From: Xanthostigma xanthostigma | Lineage: Eukaryota > Arthropoda > Insecta > Raphidioptera > Raphidiidae | Direction: 5' to 3' | Assembly: GCA_963575645.1 (NCBI GenBank) | Contig: OY754467.1 | Span: 3,782,001-3,846,000, forward strand | Length of the DNA: 64,000 nucleotides | In this document: in pieces, positions 34,039 to 45,586 of the stretch | Layout: the number at the start of each line of letters is the position of its first letter | Numbering within the stretch: position 1 is the first letter of the stretch | Notes under the pieces: generated by a model | Databases searched by the model: none | What the model was told of the DNA's origin: nothing | Seen by the model: the letters and a program-made list of their open reading frames with translations, nothing else | Translations under genes and position numbers: made by a program

Positions 34039-34366
34039 TATAGTACGCGCCACGGATCTAAAAGGTTCGGAAGGTAGTCACAAACAGCGTCGCAAAGGCA
34101 CATTTTAGAGCCGTTGATACTCCCACCACCTCCTAGCTAGCTGCACGGAACGTGCGCTCGTCGGTGATTGGCCGTGATCGCACGTTGCCTTTGTCACTTG
34201 TCGCTTTCCTGCTTTAAAGTAAAGTCGAATACGCTATTGTCAAGTTATTATTGCTGTGTTAGTTTTGTTGATTTGCGAGTTTGTAGTTTTTCAACAGACT
34301 GTACAAGCGCAAGCCTGTATTCGCATCTAACTTCCGAGCCTTTTAGACTCATGGCGCGTATTATAC
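34039..34366. mobile_element. MITE with TATAGTACGCGCCA ends
   Basis: Terminal inverted repeats of about 35 bp: GTACGCGCCACGGATCTAAA on the left, TTTTAGACTCATGGCGCGTA on the right. They bound about 260 bp with no open frame of note. Confidence 0.7.
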
Positions 34367-34536
34367 CCATATATTGAAACACGTAACAATCACTCTCAAT
34401 AGCGAAACAATACGTCATAATTTAAACTCCAACAATGGGATTTTCGGAAATGTGTTCATTTGTTTGTTGTAATTAAAATACTTATTGTTTTTAAAACGAC
34501 AAATAAAAATTCTACACAAAAAATTTTTATTTTATT

Positions 34537-35046
34537 AACCGACTTCAAAAAAAGGAGAAGGTTCTATGTTCGTCTGTATATTTTTTTTTTATGTATGCTC
34601 ACCTATTTCTCCGTCAATTATGGACCGATTTAAAAATTTTTTTTTTTCGAAAGAGTGCAGCTCAGAGGTGGTCCCATCGGTGAGGATCTGATGGTGGAAT
34701 CTGGAGAAATCGAGGGAAACTCTCAAATTTCAAAGGCACGCATACTTGGCCTACCCATTGCAATACTTTATCTAACACTAAAAAGAGAAAAATAAAATAT
34801 TTTTAACAAAAAAATTGAACCGACTTCAAAATATGCACTAAAAAGTAAAAAATAATTGCGTATTGAAATGTTTTGGAGTCGGTGTCAGCCAATATGAAAT
34901 CTATTCCGAGAACTAGAGACATGTAAGATTTAAATTGCTACTTTCGAATTCCGATGTGACACCGACTCCAAAACATTTCAATACGCAATTATTTTTTACT
35001 TTTTAGTGCATATTTTGAAGTCGGTTCAATTTTTTTGTTAAAAATA
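34537..35046. mobile_element. Long-palindrome element family B, copy 1
   Basis: Opens TTAACCGACTTCAAAAAAAG; a head of about 260 bp is shared with copy 2. Then a palindrome: left arm 34801-34887, loop 34888-34956, right arm 34957-35046. Outer stem has GAACCGACTTCAAAATATGC and ACTAAAAAGTAAAAAATA. Middle stem is TTGCGTATTGAAATG. Inner stem is GGAGTCGGTGTCA. No protein. Confidence 0.8.
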
Positions 35047-35807
35047 TTTTTTTTAAAAAAAGTGTGGTTTTAAGAAACCACGACGCAAGTGAAACTTTTT
35101 TTAGATTGTAGGCGTTGGATTGTAGACACTCATCCATCACGATTAATTATAAACAACAAAATTCACATGAATACACGAATAAAAACATGTAAACACTGTA
35201 CAGCACTTGCCCGCATGACAGACTGACTATGTGTTATACATACTACACGGTCAGCTGATGCTAACCATGGGCGCCGCCATATTGGCCTTGGCTGCTCTAC
35301 CGAGCGCCTACTCCGAGCGCCTTTCACTTTACCCGTACTCCGCGGCCGCCTGTAATGCGACATGCAACAGACAGCCAGAAAAATTCGGGGCGATAGAATA
35401 AAAGTTTCACTTTAAAAAATATTTATTTAAAAACATAGAAGAGCGGATTTTTAAGTATGAATATTGATTTTGAAATGGTGGCAGCAAGACAGAAATCAAT
35501 TCCAACAGTACAATGTGCTGTAATGATTCGCCTTGCATGTGTGTATAGGTTATGTTTGTGCAACTAGGTTGCAGTGGTATATTACCCGGGGGCGCTTCAA
35601 GACGGGATCCGACAGACGTGCCGGGAATAGCCAAGCCTCCGAGGTCGGTATCGGGCCTCACAATGCCGTGTCAATAATAGCATCATTACCGGCCGAATGA
35701 TGCTGGATTTAAGATGGCGGCTGAATTAAATACGTGTCGAAAGACCCGACCACCTATCTATATCTGTGACCGCAAAGAAAAATCGTTCATGTCGATTTTT
35801 TTATATT
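35047..35807. other. Unassigned, partly GC-rich
   Basis: AGTGAAACTTTTTT near 35088 and AAAAGTTTCACT near 35400 are inverted and may be ends of a GC-rich unit of about 320 bp with GCGGCCGC-like sequence. Frames here (66 and 84 codons, minus) show no domain. Confidence 0.4.
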
Positions 35808-35975
35808 TTTAGGGTTACGTACCTCGAAAAGAAAAAAGGAACCCTTATAGGATCACTTTGTTGTCCGTCTGTCTGTCAAGACTCTTGGGAATCAAAATCT
35901 AGACTTAGAAACATGAAATTTGGCAAGATGCACAAGTAAAAGGAAAAATTCGAAAACCGTTTTGTAGTTACATCA
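35808..35975 (+). repeat. Dispersed repeat N, copy 2
   Basis: Same blocks as 30205-30370: TTATAGGATCACTTTGTTG and GTCTGTCTGTCAAGACTC, with extra AAACATGAAATTTGGCAAG. Confidence 0.65.
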
Positions 35976-36146
35976 CAAAAAAATTAATGTTTTTGAACCG
36001 CACGTACACAGTAACAATTCTAATACAAAACAAGGTTTTTTTTTGTTATATCTTCAAAGAGATATTTTTAATCTGGTTAGCGCAGATCGATCGTAGGGGG
36101 GGAGTTGTATACAGTGAATACAGCCACTACATGCGAGAGCTATTTT

Positions 36147-36660
36147 TAACCGACTTCAAAAAAGGAGGAGGTTCTATGTTCGACTGTACTTATTTTTTTT
36201 TTCTATGTATGTTCACCGATTTCTCCGTCAATTATGGACCGATTTTCAATTTTCTTTTTTATTCGAAAGAGTGCACTTCCGAGGTGATCCCATCGGAACC
36301 AAGGCAGAATTTGATGGTGGAATCCGGAGAAATCGAAGGAAACTCTCAAATTTCAAAGGAACGCGTACTTGGCCTACCCATTGCAATACTTTATCTAACA
36401 CTAAAAAGAGAAAAATAAAATATTTTTAACAAAAAAATTGAACCGACTTCAAAATATGCACTAAAAAGTAAAAAATAATAATTATTGTTATTTTTGGAGT
36501 CGGTGTCAGCCAAAATGAAATCTATTCCGAGAACTAGAGACATGTAAGATTTAAATTGCTACTTTCGAATTCCGATGTGACACCGACTCCAAAAATAACA
36601 ATAATTATTATTTTTTACTTTTTAGTACATATTTTGAAGTTGGTTCAATTTTTTTGTTAC
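36147..36660. mobile_element. Long-palindrome element family B, copy 2
   Basis: Same head, outer stem, inner stem and 69-bp loop as copy 1. Left arm 36423-36508, right arm 36578-36660. The middle stem differs completely (ATAATAATTATTGTTATTTT instead of TTGCGTATTGAAATG), yet both arms remain complementary. The 143-codon frame at 35987-36418 overlaps the head and has no domain; it is not called as a gene. Confidence 0.8.
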
Positions 36661-38218
36661 AATTTTTTTTAAAAGTGTTAATGTTGAATCTTTTAAAGGC
36701 TGAATGATTAAATGGACATGCATTTTATTTCCACTAAAAATATGACATAAGCCATTTTGTTTTATGACAAAAGATATGTTGTGGCAAATGCCGAATAGCT
36801 TATTCAATTTTATAGGGTACCTAGCGTGTGTTTATTCTAAACGGAGTTTGCGATATAACGACAAACTCCTTAAAACGTCGAAGTTACTTAACTCTAGTCG
36901 GTTTAATTTGTTGCTCAAACAATGATACACTCTAAATAACGACACACCCATTCTAAATGACGACAACAATACGTCATCATCAAGCAATAAACAGTACTTG
37001 TTTGTTATTTTGTTGCTTTGTTGTTGGCATCATGCGTACCGAAGATTCTAAGAAAATCGTTCTTTTGATTGTTAGGATTAACTTTCATATGTTTAGCTCA
37101 GCTGCTTTGTGATAGTATGAATGCTTGTTGGGCAGTTGTAAACTTTAAATATTATGAGTAAATATACGGATTATAGTAAAAAAATAATGATGGATGATTT
37201 CTTCTCTCCGTTTAACGACAACTCTCAATAACGCCACAAAGGGCACAGTCCCTTGAGTGTCGCTATATTGAGCTTACACTGTAGTTAGTAAGCGTCCAAC
37301 CCGGCTTCGCTCGGTGCATAGCCTTAATTACATGGGTCCGCAAAAGCAACTAAAATCACCAGGTGATTTTGCCAATATTGACGACAAAGGCTTAAGACGA
37401 GCAACATTTTAGACAGTCAATTTGTGCTTTACAAGTAGAGCCTATCTTTTGAAAAAAAAAAACTTCTACAATATATATCGAATTTGTTTTTTCAAAAGAT
37501 TTTGGAAGGTACCTACAAAATGTTTTTTTTTATCATGTCGAGTGAGTCAAGTAGGGAAGAAAAATATAAGGTGTTTTCATGCTTCTGCACCTAAGTGTCC
37601 TTTTTCTATTTTTTTTTTGCCGAAATACGTTGGCTATGTAGGTTGACCATAGAATCCATTGAACTGTTCTGCTATATGAAATTGAATGGACCACAACCTA
37701 ACAAAATACTGCAGCAGCAAATATGTACGAAAAGAAAATTTATACCATGTTTACATTATGCGACATTTCATAATGGCAGTAGTTTTTGAGGCACAATTTA
37801 AAAACGGACTTAAAGGAGAAGCTATTGGGCTCCTTTAAATGGGCGGAGCTTTAAAAACATGGCGACAATGGGATATAATTTCCCACAGTGCAATTGTGAT
37901 TTTTTTGAAATGCATTAAAATGATAAGTATCAACACAAAATGTGATTGGGCTGATACAAATCATCGAAAAATAAATTTTCTTGAAGGGGGACATGTATTT
38001 AATCCCGGTCATATCATAAAATCAGGAAAAAATGTATGTGATACAGAACCTTCAAGTAAGTTGAATTTTAATGCTTTCTGCTTCCGTTTTCAAGAGTAAT
38101 CCGTTGGGATATGACGTCATCTAGTGAACTGTATTGATAAAAATATTATGGGGAATTATAAAACGGTCGAATAAAAAAAAACTTGGTGACTGATGATGAG
38201 ATACTGTTTTAATAACTT
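36661..38218. other. Unassigned, with a possible mariner/pogo-type end
   Basis: At about 37200-37279, reading on the minus strand, CAGTGTAAGCTCAATATAGC then GACACTCAAGGG resembles a pogo/Tigger-type terminus followed by TA. Sequence near 36840-36870 (ATAACGACAAACTCC) could be the other subterminal side. No transposase seen. The rest shows nothing recognisable. Confidence 0.35.
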
Positions 38219-38230
38219 GAGATATTAAAA

Positions 38231-38672
38231 TAATAGTTGGGTGACTAAATTACTAAGTGAGCGACTAAATTACTAAGTGAGCGACTAGAATGCCTTCGGT
38301 AATTTTGAAGCAGATATCTTCTTTTGTTTTTTTTTTTTCACTTTGAGACTACAACTTAAAACTCACATTTTCATGAAGATTGAAAACCACCGCTTTTTTT
38401 GATAAAGGGGTATGCGAATTGTCTCGCAGTGAAACGCGATGGGGCAAAGGTTGAGTTTTTAAAAAAATAATTCCGGGGTGAACGATAACGGGGTATGCGA
38501 ATTAAATAGTTAATTGTTTGAATAGAACTGCGTTTTCTAAAAAATGAATATTTAATTGACAGTCAATTAAATATATATTTTTTAGAAAACGCAGTTCTAT
38601 TCAAACAATTAACTATTAACAACTTAGTAATTTAGTCGCTCACTTAATAATTTAGTCACCCAACTATTATTT
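38231..38672. mobile_element. Fold-back element with inner hairpin
   Basis: Outer arms 38231-38276 (GTTGGGTGACTAAATTAC, then GAGCGACT) and 38622-38672 are inverted. The right outer arm is preceded by an inner hairpin, 38499-38616, whose stem AACTGCGTTTTCTAAAAAA pairs with its mirror. Short 20-bp direct repeats TGAGCGACTAAATTACTAAG lie in the left arm. Confidence 0.7.
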
Positions 38673-39991
38673 TCTCGTCCCGCGCAGTCAGTCGCTCACT
38701 TAGTAATACAGTAACCCAAATTGATTATTTTTGTCACCCAAAATTGTAATTTACAGTCACTCGTTTAAATACTACCCTAAAAATATTAACAGTCTTCCAG
38801 CTGACGACACGCGTGACGAGGTGACCTGTGTATCTAATGACGACTGAGTTGGAGAAAGACAACAAAAAACAACAAAACCGAAAGTCTGTCGCATCATTTT
38901 CAAACACTACACAAACACATTTACATACAAACACAGATATTCCACAGGTGACATAAAAACGTTTCCAATGAAAACCGCAAATGAGTCCGGATATCCTGTC
39001 ATTCTAATCTCCGCATCTCCGTCGCACTCGCGCCCTTCTGTCTCTCTCCATCGCACTCTATTACTCGCGTTTCCGTGGCCTTTTTACAATTTACTTTGAT
39101 GAATGAGCCACTACATAAATATCTTAGCATATCAAATGTTGCGGTTTTTTTCAAATGTAAAGCGCGTATTACAATAAACTTTTTATGTGACTCCGTTTTA
39201 ATACAGGGAATAGAGACATTCCAGAGTAGAAAATTAGGGGAAAGCTGGATTTTTTCGTGGTTCTAAACAATATTATACCAAAAGTCCCCACCGATACATG
39301 TGTCGCTAAAAATGTTATTCGGGAAGGTCACTAAAGACGGTTTTTCGAGAAAATCTCGTTAATGGTGACTTTTATGAAAAATAATGGTTATTAAATTTGT
39401 AGCTTACATAATTCGCGAGTTAAGATTTCATAGCTTAAATTGTACTTGAATCTTTAAACGCATTTTTCTCAAAACTGTGTTTTTCTAATTTGTCGCCAGG
39501 CTATTTCCAAAACGGTTTGACCGATTGCTTTGAAATTGCAATCCTGTTACTTCAATGTCTTATGTGATATTGTAACAACATGATTACTTTGACTAGATGC
39601 TGCAGCATCGCCTTACCTGACTCGTTAGCTTTATTGAAATGGTCTTGAATAGGTTATAAAGATGATCCAGGTTTTTTGATGGGTCAGGACTCAGGAAAGA
39701 GAAATGAGACGTGACGTAGTTATTTTAAATTTTATCTTGTTAAATGCAATAAATTACAATAAACAACGAACAAAAATAATATTGTTGTTGGGAAATTTTA
39801 TACAAATTTTCAAATAAAATGTTCGTTCAATGAAAAGTTATTTTTCTTGGTGCGTGCACGGGCCCCTAGTCGATGCGGGGCCCCTAACCAGTTGCCTACT
39901 CTGCCTAATGATTAATCCGGCACTGGATACAACTCATGTTTTTGTGGAGATTTATGCTTGAAAATTTTTTTATACACTACTGAAATATTAA
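38673..39991. other. Unassigned sequence with a possible hAT end
   Basis: On the minus strand from 39925, CAGTGCCGGATTAATCATTA with GGGGCCCC runs resembles a hAT terminus, but no second end or 8-bp duplication was found. No gene recognised. Confidence 0.4.
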
Positions 39992-39995
39992 TTAA

Positions 39996-40690
39996 GGAGG
40001 TTGATGCGTTATAGTCCCAATCAAAAGTAAGTCGAATTCTAAATGGGAACTTTTCCATAATAAATTTTACAAAAGGTTATAAGTCGATGATACCAATAAA
40101 TTATTGTCAGAAAGGCATAAATAAATAATTTTTTTTAATATTAATTAATTATTTCAGTATTTTACTTAATGGACTAACTTTTGAATTTTTTGTACAAAGT
40201 TAGGTTAGAAAATCTAAATTTATGTAATTATCTGTATTTTACATATTTTTTGCAGTAAATAATCAAAAAAAGAAATTAGAAGTAAAAAAATTAAAATTAA
40301 ATCAATAAAAAGTTGAAAATTCAGTTAAAATTGTTAAAATTGTCAAGAATAAAAGTCCATAATCATAAAGTGCCAAGGTTTAATAATTTTTTTTATTGAT
40401 TAAAAGTCTCCTAATTAAATTGAAAAAAATATTAAAATATGCGTAAGACATCGATGCTTTACATAGTCAGTTTTCGGAACTTCTGACATTATTTGGTTAT
40501 TTGCAAAAAATTAAAATGTACCGTTTGCATGCTAGGTTGACATATTTTCCATAAGACTGCATGTAAAAGTTTTTTTTAATTTTTAACTTTATAAATCTCC
40601 TAATGATTTTGGATTTTTTACAGAAAATTTTATCATAAAAAACTTTATTTCAGATTTTTTTCATTATCTTCGTAAAACGGCTCAACCTCC
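39996..40690. mobile_element. TTAA-flanked MITE (piggyBac-like), copy 2
   Basis: Flanked by TTAA at 39992-39995 and 40691-40694. Ends GGAGGTTGATGCGTT and AACGGCTCAACCTCC. Closely matches copy 1 through the AT-rich interior. Confidence 0.88.
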
Positions 40691-40694
40691 TTAA

Positions 40695-41650
40695 TATATC
40701 ATAAAAATTCAAAGTTCCATCTTTTTGTGGCGACATGTGGTTGAATGATGAACGGACAGCAATTAGGTATAGTGCGTGATCATCGTATAGACAATGATAT
40801 TTTATTTATTTGGTAATTCAATATATACATTTTCATTTACATAGCATTATGTGTTAATCTATTACTGCTGACACTATGTGAAGTATTAGGATGTGTGTCA
40901 GCATTTAATGAATTGTGTGTGTAACTACACGTGCACTTAAGGTGGGCTATGTACTGTTAAGGGGAGTCGCCACATTTTTATTGGTCGTCAAAAAAATTTT
41001 AAAAAATGTCTTAAAAACCGGTCCTTTAAAAAATAAAATATACAGAGACAACAAAACGCTATCTCGAATCGATGGCGACGATTAAAGATGGTAGCCTTCT
41101 CTTGAACTTTTTTTATTTGATTTAGTAAATTATGAGAAAAGTTGATTCAGATAATACGATGATGCTCGGAGCATGCACAGCGTAAACAAAGGTCGTTAGT
41201 TCTAAGTTGGCTTTTAGATGAAATTCATTCGCATAACAAGTATTATTAAGGAAATGAGTAAGTGGTTGGTAGGTCTTGGAAAGTGGCATGACGGTGGCGT
41301 AACGTAGGGGAAAGGGATGACGCGCTCGTAGGGCTGTGCCCTCGACGCCTGCCGCCACGACGACCGCACACTCATATTTTATCCCTAATAGCTCCGGTGG
41401 CTTCCGCAGGGCTCTATGCAACAACATGGAATAAATCGATGATTTCGATATATTTTGATTGATGGTGCCATGAATAATGACGTAAACGTTTGCTTTTCTT
41501 TATCGCGTACACCACTGGATTTATGAAAAATGTCTTTCGAATTTTGCCGCTCTTTTTTTGAAGTAAAACTCGTTTAACTCCTTCGATCCTGGCGGTCATT
41601 TCATTGGACACACTATTCTAACGCGTGTGATTTAAGTCAGCGTAATTAAA
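40695..41650. other. Unassigned sequence
   Basis: The 101-codon minus frame at 41122-41427 lies in a slightly GC-richer patch but matches nothing I know. No element ends found. Confidence 0.4.
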
Positions 41651-42116
41651 TCATATATATTAACGCTAATGTTTAAGATGTTTGCCTCCCTTTTTAGAAA
41701 AAAAACACACAATTTCTCCACATAAATTATATATCATTTTACAGATAATCGCTTGCTCTACTGACATCGACAACTAAAAAATTTATTATTGCTACTGTTT
41801 TTGTAAATTAATTAAACTCTGAACAACGTCTGCCATCTGACAGCGTAACTTTAACACTTCGATCTGTCATCTGACCATCATATTGTAAATACTGTATACT
41901 GCCATCTGACGGGCAACTCTGAACAACGCTTTTGCTACTTGCGCCTCTATATGACAATTTTAGTAAAATATTTCTTTTACAACAAAAAGAAGAACGTTAT
42001 AAGCAGTGTGCAAAATTAGAAACGAATGGAATATCTGCAATCATATTTAAAAAATAATTTTGTAAAGTGATAATTATTATATATTTAGTGCGAATAATTC
42101 GCACAGGTCACGCTAG
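41651..42116 (+). mobile_element. Helitron family A, copy 4, internally deleted
   Basis: Start TCATATATATTAACGCT after A, end hairpin GTGCGAA/TTCGCAC and CTAG^T. About 100 bp shorter than copies 1-3 because several CCATCTGACGGC blocks are missing. Confidence 0.9.
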
Positions 42117-42164
42117 TATCAAATATTTAGTTAGTGCATTTCACCTGAATAGAAGCTTATTTTT

Positions 42165-42361
42165 GAGATACATTTTGCAACATTTTTCATTAATGCTCCG
42201 CTCCTAATGATCGTAGCCTGATTTTATATAGCCTATAGCCTTCCTCGATAAATGGGCTATCCAACAATATTTTTTTTTTCAATTTGAACCAGTAGTTCCT
42301 GAGATTAGCGCGTTCAAACAAACAAACAAACAAACTTTTCAGCTTTATATATTAGTATAGA
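42165..42361 (-). mobile_element. Helitron family B, 5' part only
   Basis: Starts TCTATACTAATATATAAAG at 42361 on the minus strand after A, with a GTTTGTTTGTTTG run. It is lost after TTGCAAAATG near 42170, so the 3' terminus is missing. Confidence 0.75.
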
Positions 42362-42362
42362 T

Positions 42363-42855
42363 AAACATTTCATTGTGCTCGGGGCTTATCTGAGATGGAG
42401 GCATGCCAAACAAAACAAATACTATGTGGACGGATCGAAATATAGAGTCAAGTGTTGACCGCAGTCATGGATTGACGCAAATCCGGTAAAAGTGGATATT
42501 CTGATTATGCATTAATTTAGTATAAGCTTCGGAGAGTACGCCGCCTACATCAAAAGTCCAAACTTTACCTCTTTATAATATTAGATTTACCTGAAACTTT
42601 TCTTAAAAATAAAATAAAAATAATCTTGACTGGAGCATGCGGATTTTATTTACAGTAGAGATCATGTATTTTCAACTTTTCCTTTATCTTCTCTGCGTGG
42701 CAGTCACAGACCAAAAAAAAACATTTATTAATTTGAGGTTATAAATGTTGCCTGGCGTGTTTTTCAAACTAAGACACTACGTTGAAAGTATTTGAGTAAC
42801 ATCAGTTGAAAATAGATGGTGTTGAAAATACATAAGTTCAACTGAGTTGGGTAGA
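42363..42855. other. Unassigned sequence
   Basis: GTCAAGTGTTGACCGCAGTC here is mirrored near 27310-27345, so 42370-42520 and 27290-27410 belong to one dispersed repeat in opposite orientation. A related plus-strand fragment lies near 62850. No gene. Confidence 0.45.
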
Positions 42856-43784
42856 TTTTTTAACCGACGAAAAACAAAAACGGAGGAGGTTCTCAAGTCG
42901 ACGCGTATATTTTTTTTTTTTATGTATGACCATGACGCATAACTTTCTACAGAGTAATCCGATTTTGATAATTATTTTTTTGTTTGAAAGGGTATACCCC
43001 GAAGTTGGTCCCATATAAATTTGGTAAAAAAATTCCAACCCTAAGGGTAGGAAAACAGGGGATGATTGATTGTTCACTCACTGATTGTAATGTATGACCA
43101 CACATAACTTTTTACAGAGTAGTCCGATTTTGATAATTATTTTTTTATTGAATAGGGTATACGTCGAGGTTGGTTTCATATAAATTTGGAAAAAAAAATT
43201 CCTACCCTAAGGATGGGAAAATAGGGATGATTTATTGTTCACTCACAGATTTTCATGCTGAGTTGTGTATTACAATTATAAATTATATAGCCACAAAAAA
43301 TTATAAAATAAAAACTTTTTAACAAAAAAATTAAACTGAAAAGCAAAAAATAATAAATCTTTTTATTTAACTAAGTTCTATCTAAGTAGTTGAACGTATG
43401 TGACAGTCTAGTATATCTAAGTAATTTTGAGTCGGCGTCAAACAATCAATGAACAAAGATCACTAAAAGAAATAACCAAATCAAATTAACAATGATACGT
43501 GAAATCTCCAGCGATAAACATTAACATTCCAAACATGCGCTCTCTACACGACCACTCGCAAGGACGTGTGCCCTCAGTGTGTGCCCGTTCGGGTTGCTCT
43601 GTCGCTGACATTAACTTCGTGAACGCTCAGAGATTTCCGGCGAAGGATTGTTGACGCCGACTCAAAATTACTTAGATATACTAGGCTGTCACATACGTTC
43701 AACTACTTAGATAGAACTTAGTTAAATAAAAAGATTTATTATTTTTTGCTTTTCAGTTTTTCGGCGGTTTAATTTTTTTGTTAT
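42856..43784. mobile_element. Long-palindrome element family C with 211-bp loop
   Basis: Opens TTTTTAACCGACGAAAAAC, then two diverged head units (42940-43070, 43090-43250) with AGTCCGATTTTGATAATTAT. Left arm 43319-43440 and right arm 43652-43784 form a stem of about 120 bp that ends at the inner block GAGTCGGCGTCA. The loop, 43441-43651, is GC-richer and unlike family B's loop. No protein. Confidence 0.75.
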
Positions 43785-44157
43785 TTTTAAATCGCCTTTA
43801 CCAAGTATCACAAGACATGTTGTATACAATTATTATAAGCTAAACAAATTCCCCTATTTTTATTCTTTGACGTCGAATATTTTGCGTGATTGTTCACAAT
43901 ACATATGACAATATAATGAATGTATATGTTAATTCAGTACATAATATTTATACACAGATGCCAACTTACGAAAGAATAAAAAACTAACTTGTTACATGGA
44001 AACTTGTCAGACATAATATCGAATTGTGACATATTGCTTTGCGTGATTTTAGATACATTAATAATACACAAGTTAATGACCAGCCTGTATATAATGGTAC
44101 AATTAAAGAGTCACAAGCACTTACGAAAAAGAAACATTTTCTTTAACAGGGACGTAG
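43785..44157. other. Unassigned sequence
   Basis: No feature recognised. Confidence 0.45.
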
Positions 44158-44215
44158 AGAAAAAAAATTCCAGCCAATTGGGTGAAGGGTCCATTCCAAC
44201 TTCAAAAATATTGGA
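44158..44215 (-). mobile_element. Family X, right-end fragment
   Basis: About 55 bp of the family X right terminus (TTCCAGCCAATTGGG, CCATTCCAACTTC). Confidence 0.65.
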
Positions 44216-44306
44216 CATATAAAACAAAATTACTGTTAACGGCTAGTCTATACCTATTATGTATATATTATGTATATTTGGTGATACTATACTTTTTTTT
44301 ATTTAA

Positions 44307-44993
44307 GGAGGTTGATCCGTTACAGTCCCAATCAAAAGTAAGTCGATTTCTAAATGGGAACTTTTCCATAATAAATTTTTTCAAAAAGTTATAAATCGAT
44401 GATACCAATAAATTATTGTCATAAAGGCATAAATAAATATTTTTTTTAAATATTAATTAATTATTTCTAACTTTTGAATTTTTGTACAAAGTTACGTTAA
44501 AAAAAATAAATTTATGTAAATATCTGTATTTTACATATTTTTGCAGTAAATAATTAAAAAAAAGAAATTAGAAGTAATAAAAATTTAAATTAAATCATTA
44601 AAAAGTTGAAATTTCAGTTAAAATTGTTAGAACTGCCAAGAATAAAAGTCCATAATCGAAAAGTGCTAAGGTTTAATGATTTTTTTTATTGATTAAAAGT
44701 CTCCTAATTAAATTGGAAAAAAAATTAAAATATGCGGTAGACATCGATGCTTTACATGGTTAGTTTTCGGAACTGCTGACATTTGGTTATTTGCAAAAAA
44801 TTAAAATGAACAATTTGCATGCTAGGTTGACATATTTTCCATAAGACTACATGTAAAAGTTCTTTTTAATTTTTAACTTTATAAATCTCCTAAAGATTTT
44901 GGATTTTTTACAGAAAATTTTGTCATAAAAAATCTATTAAAAAAACTTTATTTCAGATTTTTTTCATTATCTTCGTAAAACGGCTCAACCTCT
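44307..44993. mobile_element. TTAA-flanked MITE (piggyBac-like), copy 3
   Basis: Flanked by TTAA at 44303-44306 and 44994-44997. Ends GGAGGTTGATCCGTT and AACGGCTCAACCTC. Same interior as copies 1 and 2 with small deletions. Confidence 0.87.
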
Positions 44994-44997
44994 TTAA

Positions 44998-45386
44998 TTA
45001 TTTTTTTGCACCTCAATCAATGTCGCGCTCGTAATAATCTGTCGCGCGCCACCAGTGGCACGCGTGTCATAAGTTCACCACCACTGGTCTAGCAATAACT
45101 AATAAACTTCGTTTATAAATTTTCCTCGTCTACTTCCATGAATATTTCCTTCATTTTCTTACATGATACGTTTGAAGAATCAATAAAATAGTAATTAATA
45201 ATAACAAATGTTGACGTGTAAAAAAACAAAACAAATTAAAGACAAACAGTTTGTTTTTCTACTACTGAAACTTTGTAAATACCATTGCAGCACCCACCAC
45301 CTGGTGCTTGCATAAAATTTCCCATTAGTATTGATATAATTACCGAGAAAGAAAAAAAAACACAATACTACTATGCATAGAATAAT
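44998..45386. other. Unassigned sequence
   Basis: No recognisable feature apart from GTCGCGCGCCACCAGTGGCA, a short patch typical of other dispersed elements. Confidence 0.4.
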
Positions 45387-45528
45387 TAGTGTATTTGCCA
45401 TAAGGCACTTACACTATTGGCGTCGGTCGGATGGCGGGACCTAGGGGTCGGACCAAAATTTCTCGACGTTTCATAACCTTCTAAGACGTTTGGCACTATT
45501 TTTGGAAATGTTTATATATATATGTATG

Positions 45529-45586
<58 letters not shown>

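Noticed and set aside
35987..36418. 143-codon open frame, longest in the window
   Set aside because: It spans unassigned sequence and the head of hairpin element B copy 2. The matching region of copy 1 has no comparable frame, and no domain is recognised.
36837..37281. Complete mariner/pogo element
   Set aside because: Only the right terminus is convincing; no matching left terminus or transposase.
39840..39925. Complete hAT element ending at 39925
   Set aside because: One hAT-like end with GGGGCCCC is visible, but no partner end or 8-bp duplication was found.
41122..41427. 101-codon minus-strand frame
   Set aside because: No recognisable motif and no neighbouring exon-like frame; kept only as unassigned sequence.
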